This document shows positions 49,501-62,316 of a stretch of DNA of 64,000 bases, in pieces (position 1 is the stretch's first letter; every line of letters starts with the position of its first letter). Below the pieces are notes generated by a model. That model worked only from the letters and a program-made list of their open reading frames with translations. It made no database searches and was not told where the DNA came from. The stretch spans positions 372,001 to 436,000 of the forward strand of contig RCSZ01000019.1 in NCBI GenBank assembly GCA_014898425.1, written 5' to 3'. Source of the stretch: Botryotinia globosa (Eukaryota; Ascomycota; Leotiomycetes; Helotiales; Sclerotiniaceae). Both the position numbers and the translations under genes were made by a program.

Positions 49501-52500
49501 GATCAACTGGAATTTAATCTAACTATTGAAATAACTCCTACATCCAACGCAATTCAATTCAAAGCAAACTACCAACAGTCGATATTCCCAGAAAGTCAGA
49601 TAAATATGCTTCTGCGTCAAATTGAAGATGTCGCAAAAACAATCATTCAGCACGCAGGATCTTCGCCTATCAATGTCTTCAAAGAGAGCAACTCTGAATT
49701 ACTATCTTTGGAGAATCACACACCTAGCCTTGACTTTGGACCCGAGACACTGATATCTCCAGTGGAACAAGTCGCAGAAGAAGATCCCGATCGTCCAGCA
49801 ATTGCGTTTGCTAGCAGAATCGAAGGCGGCAGTTCAGATATTCAATACATGAGTTATGGTGCTTTGAATGATCGTGCAAATCAGCTGGGTCACTACCTAT
49901 CCATGTATGGCGTTCTGCGAAATGATATTGTTTGTATATGTCTCGAAAAAAGTCATGATTTCTATGCTTCTGTATTGGCTGTTACGAAACTCGGCGCAGG
50001 TTATCTCCCAGTAACTCCCGATATTCCATATAACCGGTTGCATCATATCTTGAGTGAAGCTAAGGTAAAGGTGTTGATTGGGCATTCTTCATCAGGAAAA
50101 TTGTTAAAACAATTTACGGAGAAAAATATTGTTCACATCGATGAAATTGATTTAGATCAACAATCTACGAAGAACCTTGCTACTTCCTTTGAGCCGGAGA
50201 ACATCTCATATTGCGTATTTACTTCGGGTAGCACTGGAACTCCAAAAGGAGTCCTTGTCACACAAGGCAATCTTTTGAGCAACCTTGACGTCCTAGCGGA
50301 GATCTATCCAGCAACTAGAGAGTCCAGACTTCTCCAGTCATGTTCACAGGCCTTTGACGTGTCTGTATTCGAAATTTTCTTTACGTGGAGAATAGGTGGA
50401 TGTCTGTGTTCTGCCGTGAAAGACGTTTTGTTTCGAGACATAGAACTTGCAGTTCGCGTTCTGGAAGTGACCCATCTTAGCTTGACACCTACTGTTGCTG
50501 CTTTGATCGACCCACTCAAAGTTCCTAAGGTAGAGTTCTTGGTGACTGCTGGAGAGGCTGTGACGCAAAAAGTTTTCCATGCATGGGCTGGCCATGGACT
50601 TTACCAAGGTTACGGCCCCAGCGAAACAACTAATATTTGCACTGTCAAGCCAAAGGTCACTCTAGATGATCGTATTGACAATATCGGCCCTCCATTCAAA
50701 AACACTTCAGCTTTTGTAGTTGCTCGCAATTCAGAATTCTCTTTGGTACCACGAGGTGGCGAGGGCGAATTTTGCTTTGGTGGCTCTCAGGTCTTTAGAG
50801 GATACATGAATCGAGCTCAAGAAGAGGGAAAGATCATTGATCATCCCGAATATGGACGTCTATACAAAAGTGGCGATTTTGGACGTCTAATGTCAGACGG
50901 ATCTCTTGTTTTCACAGGTCGAAAAGATGACCAAGTTAAGATCAGGGGCCAACGAGTTGAGCTTGGCGAGATTAATAATATCTTGATATCTTTACCAGAT
51001 ATTATAGATTGTGTAACAATGGTTATTAATGGGCAAGGTAGTTCACAACGTTTAGTTTGCTTTTTTACGACGCAGCCAACAACGTCTGGGAACCTTCTTC
51101 CTCTTCATGTCGATCCAGTCATTGTTAGCGAACTTTACAGAATACTTGAGTCAAAGCTCCCGAGCTATATGGTACCTTCAAACCTCATCCCAGTTTCAAA
51201 CCTTCCATCGACGTTGCAAGGCAAGATTGACAAGCGTCGACTGATCAGCTTGTATGAAAGCTTTGAGCTCGCGTACCTTGATTCAACTACTAGATCTTCA
51301 AGTACTTCTACAAATCATCAGTGGAAAGAACTCGAGCTTGAGATCCGCTCCTCATTGAGTGAAATTTCAAGAGTTCCAGTAGAGGATATCGGTCCAGACA
51401 CATCGTTCTTTAGCTTTGGTATCGACTCAATTTCAGCAATTTCATTTTCCCGGAAGCTACGTCAGATGACCGGAAAGACGATTGAAATTTCTGATATCTT
51501 GAAACACACCTCTGTAGTCAGACTTGCCGAACATTTATCAACAGCCGATGGGCTTATACGCGACAAAATCTTGATGGTTGATACAAACTTAGGACTCAGC
51601 GATGAATTTGTAGCGTCTACTTTGTCCCAGTTTACCAACTCGGAGAGAGTTGCGATGTGTGTTTTACCCTGTACGCCTTTGCAAGAAGCCATGCTGTCCG
51701 CGGCCGAGTTTTCCTCGGGCGCTTCGTATAACAACCATGTTATGTTCAACATATCTGGTGATCTTGAACGACTTCGTGGCTGTTGGCAAGAAATGGTTCG
51801 GAGACATAAAATTCTACGGACTTGTTTTCTTGCTACGGAAATGCAAAAATTCCCCTACGTTCAAGTCGTGTTGCGAGACTTTGAGTTCGAATTCGGCTCT
51901 ATTGATTCTAGCACTTTACAGGCTGCCATTCTTGAAGTAGAGACACATTTATCACACAACAATAATGCCCCGCCTTACAAAGTTAATATCCTGCATTCCA
52001 ATGGCCAAAAGCGTCTTTTAGTCTCAATGCATCACGCACTTTACGATGGAGTCGCCTTGGCAATCCTTTACGATGAAATTGAAAGGCTGTACAATGGTTT
52101 GCCTCTACTTCCTGAAGTTTCCTTTACTCCCTTTCTAGAGCACATAAGCTCAATGGATATCGATTCCTCCGATAAGTTTTGGGAATCTACCTTAGAAGGA
52201 TGCCATCCACTTCACTTTGAAGATATGCCGGATCTGCCTGGCCAAGTTGAAATGGACAGCTCTCGCATTCAGAGAATGATAGCGCGGATGCCTCTTAGTA
52301 GTGTCGAAAATAATATCAAGAAGCATAGTACTACCTCGCTCGCCGCGTTTCATGCGATCTGGGCTAGCATCGTGTCTGAACTTTTTAAGAGCACTGATAT
52401 TTGCTTCGGAAATGTAGTCAGCGGTCGCACTGCCCCGGTCGATGGTATTGAGAGACTGGTTGCGCCCTGTTTCAACACAGTTCCAATTCGTTTGGAAAAT

Positions 52501-55500
52501 ATTCACAAGACCACTTACCTAGAGGCATTCAGAAAATTGCAAAATGCAAATGCCAACTCCTTGCCATATCAATTCACTCCTTTACGACGACTCCAGTCAA
52601 AGTTTAGTCCCGATGGAACTCGTCTCTTTGATACCCTTTTCATTTTACAACAACCATCGAAAGAACTCGACTCTTCTATATGGTCCATTGTGGAAGAAAA
52701 TGGTGCCATGGATTTCCCTTTAGTCTGCGAAATTATACCCAAACCCAGCAACGATACCCTTGAGATTGTTCTTCATACGTCTACTTCTTTATTTTCTGAT
52801 TACGATGCAAATGATTTAATTCAGAAATTCGAAGATTTATTACAAACCGTCCTGGAGAACCCTCGGCGTCAGATTATTTCTTCGTCAGCAAGAGCGCAGA
52901 TCCTTGCCGGTGACGAGGAAAGAGAGAAAAAACGGGTACAAATTTCGGAGTCAGACCGTCAGGACAAAGGCATGAGTCCACTTGAGCTAGAAATTCGAAA
53001 TATAATCGCAGGATTTACAGATGTGCCTTCAGGAAAGATCGCTCGGGATACTAGCATTTTTAGATTGGGTCTCGATAGTATCAGTACAGTTCAGGTTGCG
53101 TCTCGCTTAAGAGCTCAAGGACATGATGTTCTTGCGAGTGATATCCTACAGCATCCCACTATCGCGCAAGTTGCTTCGCATCTTGAACAACATAAATCTT
53201 CAGTGAAAGAGAACGCCGTTCAGTATGATTTTGCTTCTTTTGATCAGAGACATCGCGAGCCAATCTGTTCGAAAATTGGAGTTTTATCTAATGATGTTCA
53301 AGCCATCAGACCCTGCACAGCTGTACAAAAAGGCATGCTTGCTCAAAGTTTGCATTCTGGAGGACATGAATATATCAACAGCGTATACCTGGAGATTCTA
53401 CCCGATCACTCACTAGAAGATATCGAAGATTCTTGGAGTAAAGTCTGTAAGGCTCATGAAATGCTTCGGACAGCATTTGCTCAGATTGAGGATCCAAAAC
53501 ACCCCTTTGTAATGGTAACATTCACAGAAGACTCGTTTGTTCTCCCGTGGTTTGAAAGTGGAGCTCATGCACCTTCTGATGACAAAGATCGTCTCCGAAA
53601 CCCATGGGAGATAACCGTGAATAAAGAGGGGGACAAAATTCTGCTCGGTTTCACTGCGCATCACGCACTGTACGATGCTCAATCTATGCAGATGATTTTT
53701 TCGGACTTCACAAAGTTATATCATCGTCAAGAAGTGGCCAGTCGACCTAGCATCAACACACTTTTGGGCTCAGTTTTACAAGCATCTGAAGGAGCCCAAG
53801 ATGAGAAAAAGGCATTTTGGCAACTGCCTGAAAATCGGATTGTGGTCAACAAGTTCCCTGATTTAACTCCCCTTCGTGTCACAACACCTAGCAATGCAGT
53901 TCGGGAGATGAAATCTTCGGCTTCACTGAAATACCTGGAGAGTAGATGTCGAGAACTTGGGGTCACTATGCAAGCAGCTGGGCAAGCTACTTGGGCGAGG
54001 TTGTTGATGGCTTATACTGGAGAGAATGCCACGACATTCGGCATGACGCTTTCTGGTCGATCCGTATGTGATGATGCCAATTCAGTCGTCTTCCCAACTA
54101 TTGTTACACTTCCTGTCAATTGCAACGTGGTTGGTAGTAACAATGAATTATTGTCCAGAACTATGTTATCTAATGCAAAACTCCATAATCATCAATTTAC
54201 GCCACTGACATCGATTCAAAAGTGGTCTGGGTACCCCGAGGGACGGATATTTGACACCTTATTTGCGTACCAAAAATTGCCTGAAGAGGAAGAAATTTTG
54301 AGTTCACCATGGAAAGTTGATAGAGAGGAAGCTACAGTCGACTACGTCGTATCTCTAGAAGTACAACCCTCAACATCGGGTGAAATCACAATTCGCTTAT
54401 CATTCAGAGAAGATGTCGTACCTGCAGCTCATGCTGAGCTAATTATCAGACAATTTGATGCATTACTGCTGGATACCCTCCAAAATCCAGATCATCCTTG
54501 TAATGTAGCGCCCGAAGCTGGGGTTGAATTACTCTCCGTTACTCCTGCACAGGATCCTGTTCTTCCGGACTCCGTAACCCTTCTACATCAATACGTTGAG
54601 AGAGGAGCCAAGACGTGGCCAGATAAGGTCGCCCTAGAGTTCGCAACTTGCCTTCAGCCAGGAAATTATCGAAGTCAAAAATGGACATATCAACAATTGG
54701 ACGAAGAATCGAACAGGGTAGCTCAGATGCTTCAGAAACGTGGAACTACTCCGGGCGAAATAATTGCTGTTTGTTTTGATAAGTGTGCTGAGGCTTCTTT
54801 CGCAATTATTGGTATCATGAAGGCTGGTTGTGGTTATGTTGCACTGGATCCAAATGCTCCGGCTGATCGCTTGAAGTTCATCGTAGAGGATTCTGCTGCT
54901 AAGTTAATCGTTAGTGCAGGCATCCCAGCCCAGACTTTGAGAACTTTTGTAGACGGGGAAATGATCGATCTGACTGATCCAGCCATACTTCGTGAATTTG
55001 ACCCCCAGGCCCCTGAACTTTCCAGAGAAATCACACCCGAGGATATATCCTATTGTTTGTACACGTCTGGAACAACAGGAACACCGAAAGGATGTCTGCT
55101 TACTCATGAAAATGCGATTCAAGCGATGCTTGCATTTCAAAGATTGTTTTCTGGACATTGGACCACCGACTCGAAGTGGCTACAATTTGCTTCTTTCCAC
55201 TTCGACGTGAGCGTTTTGGAACAATTTTGGAGTTGGAGTGTTGGAATTTGTGTAGCTACAGCTCCTCGAGATTTGATATTCGAGGATATTCCAGTTGCGA
55301 TTCAACAACTGGGTATCACGCACATTGATCTAACACCAAGTCTTGCGCGCTTATTACATCCAGACGATGTCCCATCATTATGCAAAGGTGTTTTTATTAC
55401 GGGTGGAGAACAACTCAAGCAAGAAATTCTTGATTTATGGGGCGAGCATTCTTGCATTTACAATGGATATGGACCAACTGAAGCCACCATTGGTGTGACT

Positions 55501-58500
55501 ATGTATCCTCGAGTACCGAAGAACGGTAAGCCTTCCAACATTGGTCCTCAATTTGACAACGTCGGATCATTCGTTCTGAAGCCAGGAACCGAGCTACCAG
55601 TTCTAAGAGGCGGTATTGGTGAACTTTGTGTTTCTGGAAAACTAGTAGGAAAAGGATATCTCAATCGCCCGGAACTTACGACTGAGAAATTTCCTACGCT
55701 TACTAATTTCGAAGAGCGTGTATATCGCACCGGAGACCTCGTTCGTATTTTGCACGATGGTGCCTTCCTCTTCCTCGGTCGTGCTGATGACCAAGTCAAA
55801 CTTCGTGGACAACGCTTAGAGTTAAGCGAAATCAATGAGGTAATCAAGAAAAGCAGGAACGATCTAGAAGAGGTAGTGACGTTGGTTCTAAAACACAAAG
55901 CACAGGCCAAAGAGCAGCTGGTCACATTTTTTGTCGTATCAGGAAAGACCGAGTTGATAGATAGTGAAGTAATTCCCTTCATCAGAGATGCCTGCAGCTC
56001 GCGACTTCCAGGATACATGGTTCCAACACATTTCATCTCAATCAAAGCACTTCCTCTCAATGCAAACAACAAAGCGGATGCAAAACAACTCGCAGCTAAA
56101 TTCAACGATTTGAGTATGGAAGATCTTCAGAACATGAGTACCCAGGTGCAGAACCATGCAGGATGGACAAACAGAGAGAAGAAGGTGGTAGACATCATTG
56201 TTAAGGTGTTTCCCGTCGACGTTCCCGAGTTAACACGCAGTTCGAATATTTTCCAGCTCGGTCTCGACTCCATTAGTATGACTGCCTTTTCAAGCTCCTT
56301 GAGAACCTCGGGGTACAATAATGCCACCAACGCAACCGTCAGAAGTAATCCTACGATCGGGAAATTGGTTGAAGCACTTCTTGCTGCCAAAACAAACGAT
56401 GGCAGAGAAAACCCACATCTTATTACAGCTCAACTGAGAATTACCGGGTTTTCACAGCAGCATACAGTCGCCATTTGCAAGGACTTGGCGGTTTCACCGG
56501 AACATATCGAGAGTATCGCACCTTGCACTCCTGTCCAGGAAGCAATGATCTACAGGTCACTTGAGAGTAATGGAAAATTGTATTACAACCACTTTATGTA
56601 TAGGTTATTATCCGGAGTCGACTCTGAAACCTCTAAAAACTTATGCGATGCGTGGGATCGTGTCGTTTCCAACCTGCAGATCTTGCGAACCAGATTTGTT
56701 TTGACAGACGATGGCTATGCCCAGGTGGTTTTCATGCCCAGGGCATCTTCGAAGCACTGGGAGTCGGTCATTGTATCAGATCCCTTGGACATTCTCAAGA
56801 AACCGTGGTCTTTTGATGTTCAAAGTCATAGAGAAGAACTTTTCTTAACGTTGAGTATTTTTCATGGCCTTTATGATGGAAGCAGTCTGGGAATGATGTT
56901 AACTCATCTTTGCGACGAATTCCGCCAATTATCGAACATTCAATATGGACCGGATTTCCATTCATCGTTAGTTCATGGTCCGCTATCTATAGTTCCAGGA
57001 AAGGAACCATTCTGGAAATCCCATTTACAGACATGGAGTCATTATTCCTTACCTCGTAATTACATCGAACTCGGACCTCGTATATTCTCTCGTACACTTG
57101 ACCTACAAGACTTTGATATAAAACGAAAAGCCTTGTCTGTTGCGCCGCAGGCTATAATCCAAGCAATATGGATCTCAGCCATTCAAAGAATTATTTCTAC
57201 CAAGCTGACGACAATTGGCATTGTCACATCCGGCAGAGCCATCGATTTCGAAGGAGTCGAAAAAGTTGTCGGACCTCTTTTCAACACTGTGCCCTTCCAT
57301 CTTCCGGTCCAAGATGGCACTCACATTTCCTCAATCATACAGGAGTGTCATAAAATCAATATGGAAATGCAAGAATTTCAACATACGCCATTGAACGACA
57401 TTAGAAAATTGGTTTCCGTTGCAGCTACAAAACCACTCTTCGAGGCTCTATTCGTATTTCAACGTCCAGATACCAACGAGGGGCGATTATCGAATATGCT
57501 GGAAAAGACGATAGATCTCAGGAAGCAGCCTATAGATGCAGATGTAAGTTAATAGGAACGATTTCGAATAGAAGTCAAGCTGACTATCATGTAGTATCCG
57601 ATAGCACTCGAAGCGACTCTGAATCACGATAGTACCAAGCTTGTGTTGAATATGGTCGTAGAGAGCTCCGTTGTGTCGGAAGAATTGGCAAGCCTTGTGT
57701 TCACGAATATGGATAACACCCTTCGAACTATTCTTCCCGGTAACGGTAAAGCGACACGAATGGTTGGGACTGAACCTTTCGATCTGGGCGATTTACTTCA
57801 TTTGAAACCCCTTGGTCAGCCAAAATTTAGCAACAATTTGAGTTACATACAGCCATACTCAGGACCATTACACCAATCTATGCACTCAGGCCAAATACCT
57901 TTAACCAAAGAAAAAAGTCATGTTGTTCCCAAGGAGATTGCGATTTTGGCCAAAGTTGATAAAATAGATATCCATGATTCTAGATCGATATTTGAACTTG
58001 GACTTGATAGCATTGATGTAATCAAGCTGTCTTCACGTCTGCGAAAGAACGAGATTGTGATATCTGTCAGCGAGATTATTAAATGTTCAACGATCACCAA
58101 GATCATAGAAGCTGCGAGGCTCTCCAAAGAAATCTCATCCGACACATTATCTACAGAGAGACTGGTGGATATCAGTCGCAAGCTTGGTGGGTATCTCAAG
58201 CCTAGGCTTCCTGCAGACTTCGAATCTGTTTTACCGGCTACACCTTTACAAGAGAGCATGGTAAAGGAAATGATTGCTTCTAATTTCAAAAGCTATTTGA
58301 CCATCCAGGTTTTTGAACTGAGTGACAAAACTCAAGAGAAACGGCTGTTGGACGCTATCGATCTTGTTATTGAAAAGTCGCCAATCCTGAGAACGACCTT
58401 TCTTGAAGTTCAAGACCCACAGTCTCCCGTCAACTATGCACAGATTGTCCACAAAAGATGGAAAAAGATAGGCAAAGAATATCCGGTTACTGGAAAAGGC

Positions 58501-61482
58501 TATGCGAGCCTCGAAGAACTTTTGCAAACAGTGGAAAACAGATTAAGAGCACGCATGTTGTCGATAGAGCGCCAATTGTTTGGAATAATCCCTGTCCATT
58601 TTGAGAACAGGAGATTCATCGTAATGGGGATCTCGCATGCTCTCTACGACGGGAGGTCACTGCCGATGATACACGATGACATCAGCAAAGCTTATCGGGA
58701 ACAAACGATTGCTAGCCGTCCAGATTATAGACCGTGTCTCGCAGAGATCTTCAATGCTGACAGTCATGAAGCAATAGATTTCTGGAAGGCTACATTGTGG
58801 AATTCGCCACCAGCGATATTTCCCAAGCAGGAGTTATCACCAATTGACGAGCTTACGACTTACCGACATGAGAAGCATTCCGAGTTCTCTCTAGAGGAAA
58901 TCAAAAGTTTCTGTCGCTCTTCTAATATTACCCTGCAGACTCTGGGTCAAGTATGCTGGGCTTTAGTTCTTGCAGAACTCATGGGTCAATTTGATGTTGT
59001 GTTTGGCACCGTGCTTGCCTGTCGTGATACAAGTGATACAGCCAGCGAAGCAAATTTCCCACTCTTCAATACTGTGGCAGTTCGATCAGTGCTTCGCGGA
59101 ACTGTGGGTCAAATGCTCCGGGATATGCAAGAAAAGAGTGACATGACTCGTCAATTCCAACAATTCCCCCTTGGGAAAGCTCAAGCACTCGCGCTTGGCT
59201 CTCGAGATCATTCAACCAAAGATACCACTTTATTCGACACACTATTCACCTATCAAGGTGCTCGACTTGAGAATGAATCCGATCCGTTATATTCGTCATT
59301 CGGTGGTTCTTCAGATGTTCAATTTGCAATTTGTGTTGAAATGGAGGTTGAAGATAAAACTGATCGTCTTTACTGGACAACGGCTTGTAAGTCTGTGGCT
59401 AGAAACATCTCGCAGACCAAAGATATTCTCGAAAACTTAGACGAGGTTCTCGGGAGAATCATGGCAGACCAGCAAGAACAGATTGTTACAATTCACAGCG
59501 ACGGGGTCTCTATATGCGGATCTTCAAAATTTCAGCCTCGAGAAAGTCCCCATCTGCACAAAGACTCCAAAGTATCTTCTGCTTGGTCTCAAATAGAAAT
59601 GGATCTCCGAAGATCAATCTCTATCGTTTCAGGTGTCCCGGAGCAAGATATACTTAAAGACTCAACAATATTTCAACTGGGCTTAGATTCAGTTACAGTC
59701 CTCAAACTTCCAGCACATCTCAAGAACTACAAACTTCATCTGACTGTTTCGGAAATCATGAGACATCTCACAATCCAGGATATGGCTGATCATTTACTTG
59801 GGAAACAAGACCTGGAATTGAACACTCCTGCTAATGTCGAGGTCGATGTTGATCTCATCCTGGTTCAATCCACGCCACCCATCGACCAGGATCAGCTGAA
59901 GCAATTGATTGATACTTCAGGCAAAATAGACTACATTATGCCCGCAACGGCAGGTCAAACGTATATGATCAGACACTGGCAAAACTCTCAAGGATCACTC
60001 TTTCAAGCAACCTTTGAGTTCAAGTTATCTAGCGGCTATGATCCACATCTGCTCGATCTTGCTTGGTACAATTTGCTACTTCAGCATGATATTTTACGAA
60101 CTGGTTTCATTGACTTAGGGTCAAGCATCGTTCAAATTATTTACAAAGAACCGACAAGTGTAATAGAATATGGTGAGGAGCGACCTAGTCTTCAGCGGCG
60201 ATGTACTCTTCAAGATCCACCAATAAGTCTTTTTGTCATCACGTCACCGAATAGCTCGGGACAGGCTGAAATGCACTTAGTTATCCATCATGCTCTTTAT
60301 GATGGAATCAGCATCTCCTTGTTGTTCAAAAAGTTAATGGCTTGGTATAATCACGCGAACACCATGGCTAGGCCCACGTCTACGATTGCCAAGAATAGAT
60401 GGAAGACATTTGTTGCGACGGCAATACAGGAGAAAAATAATCCATCTGTGAGAGATCAATGGATTGACTATCTTGGCACGGTTTCCTCTCGCCAGTCAAG
60501 CCCTGATCTAGATCTCGAATTCGAGGTAATAGGGCCGGGAATCAGGAAGCCTAGTCGAGTTGAAGTCTTTAAACCTGGTCTACCAGCCAAAGGTGTCAAG
60601 ACACGTGCACAAAATGCAGGTGTTTCTATTGATCACATACTTATCGTTCTAGCGTCGATAGTCTTAAACGATCAACAAAACAAGAATGACGAGGACGCTG
60701 AAGAAAGTCTCATCGTTGGTCTATATTTAGCCAATCGCTTCCCATTTTCGCAGAATCTTTCTACCATGATGGCACCCACGCTCAATCTATTGCCAATCAA
60801 AATCGTGCCAATAGATGGAGATGAAGATGATGACTTAACGATATCAGAGTTGGCAAAGAATGTGCAGAAGGATTTAGCCAAGATTAGTAGAGGGGGAATG
60901 GCTAACGTGGGGCTGGACGAAATCTACCAGTGGACTGGTGTGAAAGTGCATGGATGGATCAATATCGTTAAAAACATTTCTCATCACGGTGCGAAGACAG
61001 ATGACGAAGATGACGAAGAGATGTCGGATTGGGAAGTTGTTGAAGACTTAAATGGAAGTACGGCAAAGGAGCATGAGAAGCCTCAAGGAGAGTTCGGTCT
61101 AGAGTCTGTGAAGAATAAGCAAGAAAACACGACTGCAGATGATCTTCTCCAACCACTGTTTAATACGGAAGGATATGCTAGAGTGGTAAGGCCAAAGAGG
61201 GATCAGAATATGTTTGTTAGGAAGGATTCGGGGGCTTATCCTGTGAGTTTTGATTTTGATTTTTGATTCCAGTCATTGTCACTCCCTGTCATTGATCTGC
61301 TCTTCTACCATTTAAAAGACTACTTACTAATTTTGGATTACTCATAGCCATCGATCGATATAGAAATTCGCTATCATCCCGAGAATGAAACAATCGATGT
61401 TGGAATCTTTGGGCCGGATGATATGTTTAGTCTTGCGCAAGCTGAGGAGTCGATCCAAATGCTTGCAATGTTATGCTTTTGA
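46570..61482 (+). CDS. sidC: Ferrichrome/ferricrocin-type NRPS (SidC-like)
   Basis: Exons 46570-57543, 57595-61242 and 61348-61482 give 4,918 residues. The domain order read from motifs is A1 (about 20-520; SGSSGTPKG at 180), T1 (Ser 561), C1 (HHALYDA at 748), A2 (1062-1560; SGSTGTPKG at 1220), T2 (Ser 1619), C2 (HHALYDG at 1821), T3 (Ser 2170), C3 (HHALYDA at 2364), A3 (2680-3170; SGTTGTPKG near 2833), T4 (Ser 3235), C4 (FHGLYDG at 3431), T5 (Ser 3795), C5 (SHALYDG at 4003), T6 (Ser 4357) and C6 (HHALYDG at 4555). There is no thioesterase or reductase; in this family the terminal C domain is thought to close the ring. Six T-C pairs suit a hexapeptide of three N5-acyl-N5-hydroxyornithines plus three Gly/Ser-type residues, the ferrichrome plan. 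The C-terminal tail is acidic. Clustering with sidA supports the assignment; the exact product is not determinable here. Confidence 0.93.
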
Positions 61483-62316
61483 GATGGGAGAGCACGAATT
61501 TCATTGTCGTTAGAGTTATAATGGGGGGAGGGGATTTTATTTATATTTCTGATTCGGGATGAATGTTTGATGGGATTAGATTAGACATTGATTTTCTTCT
61601 ACCATGGAGTTATATGGTATTGCTATTAGAGTTTTTGAGAATCGGTCTTGTAGTTAGATGTTTTCACTATAAATTATATTGTTATTTGTATAATCATGAT
61701 TGCTTCTCTAGCATTTTGGATCTTGAATCGTCGTACAAAGTAGATTCTGGAAATGAACCCTCGTTTGCACTCAACATGCCTGTATTTATGTATTTTACTA
61801 CACGAGAATGTTATCTAGCTTGTACTTGTTTTCACTATGTAATCTTACCTATAGGTTGCATGTCTTTATATAGTATTGCACTTAGAATTCTGATTAATAC
61901 TCTGTTGTATATATGTCTACTCTGTAAATTAGACGATGAGCACTTTCTAGCATGAGATTTGTGATTATATCTTGTTATTATTAAATTTTGATTTGTAGGA
62001 GTAGGAGCTTTATTAATCTGTTGAGTGAGTTATGAATTGAATTTTATACCCTTGAAATAGACTATGTTGATAGCAATTAGATATCTTTTCATTCAACTGT
62101 ATATTAAACTAACTATCCTCGCTATATATCGTCTATATTGAAACTTCAGACGGCTAAGGCAGATTACCCCACTACTTCTTTCAATGATGACGCCAATGAT
62201 TTTACGGACCGTGCCGCACCTTTAACCAAAATAAATTGATCAAGACTCTTATTAACATTTTGTGCTGGTACATCAACTTCACGTCGTCTTCCCAGTACCA
62301 TACGAAGAGAGTAACC
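61483..62316. other. Intergenic, AT-rich, nothing recognised
   Basis: NRPS 3' flank and promoter of the zinc-finger gene. The 130-codon ORF at 61563 is AT-driven, Leu/Tyr/Cys-rich and not convincing. Confidence 0.5.
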
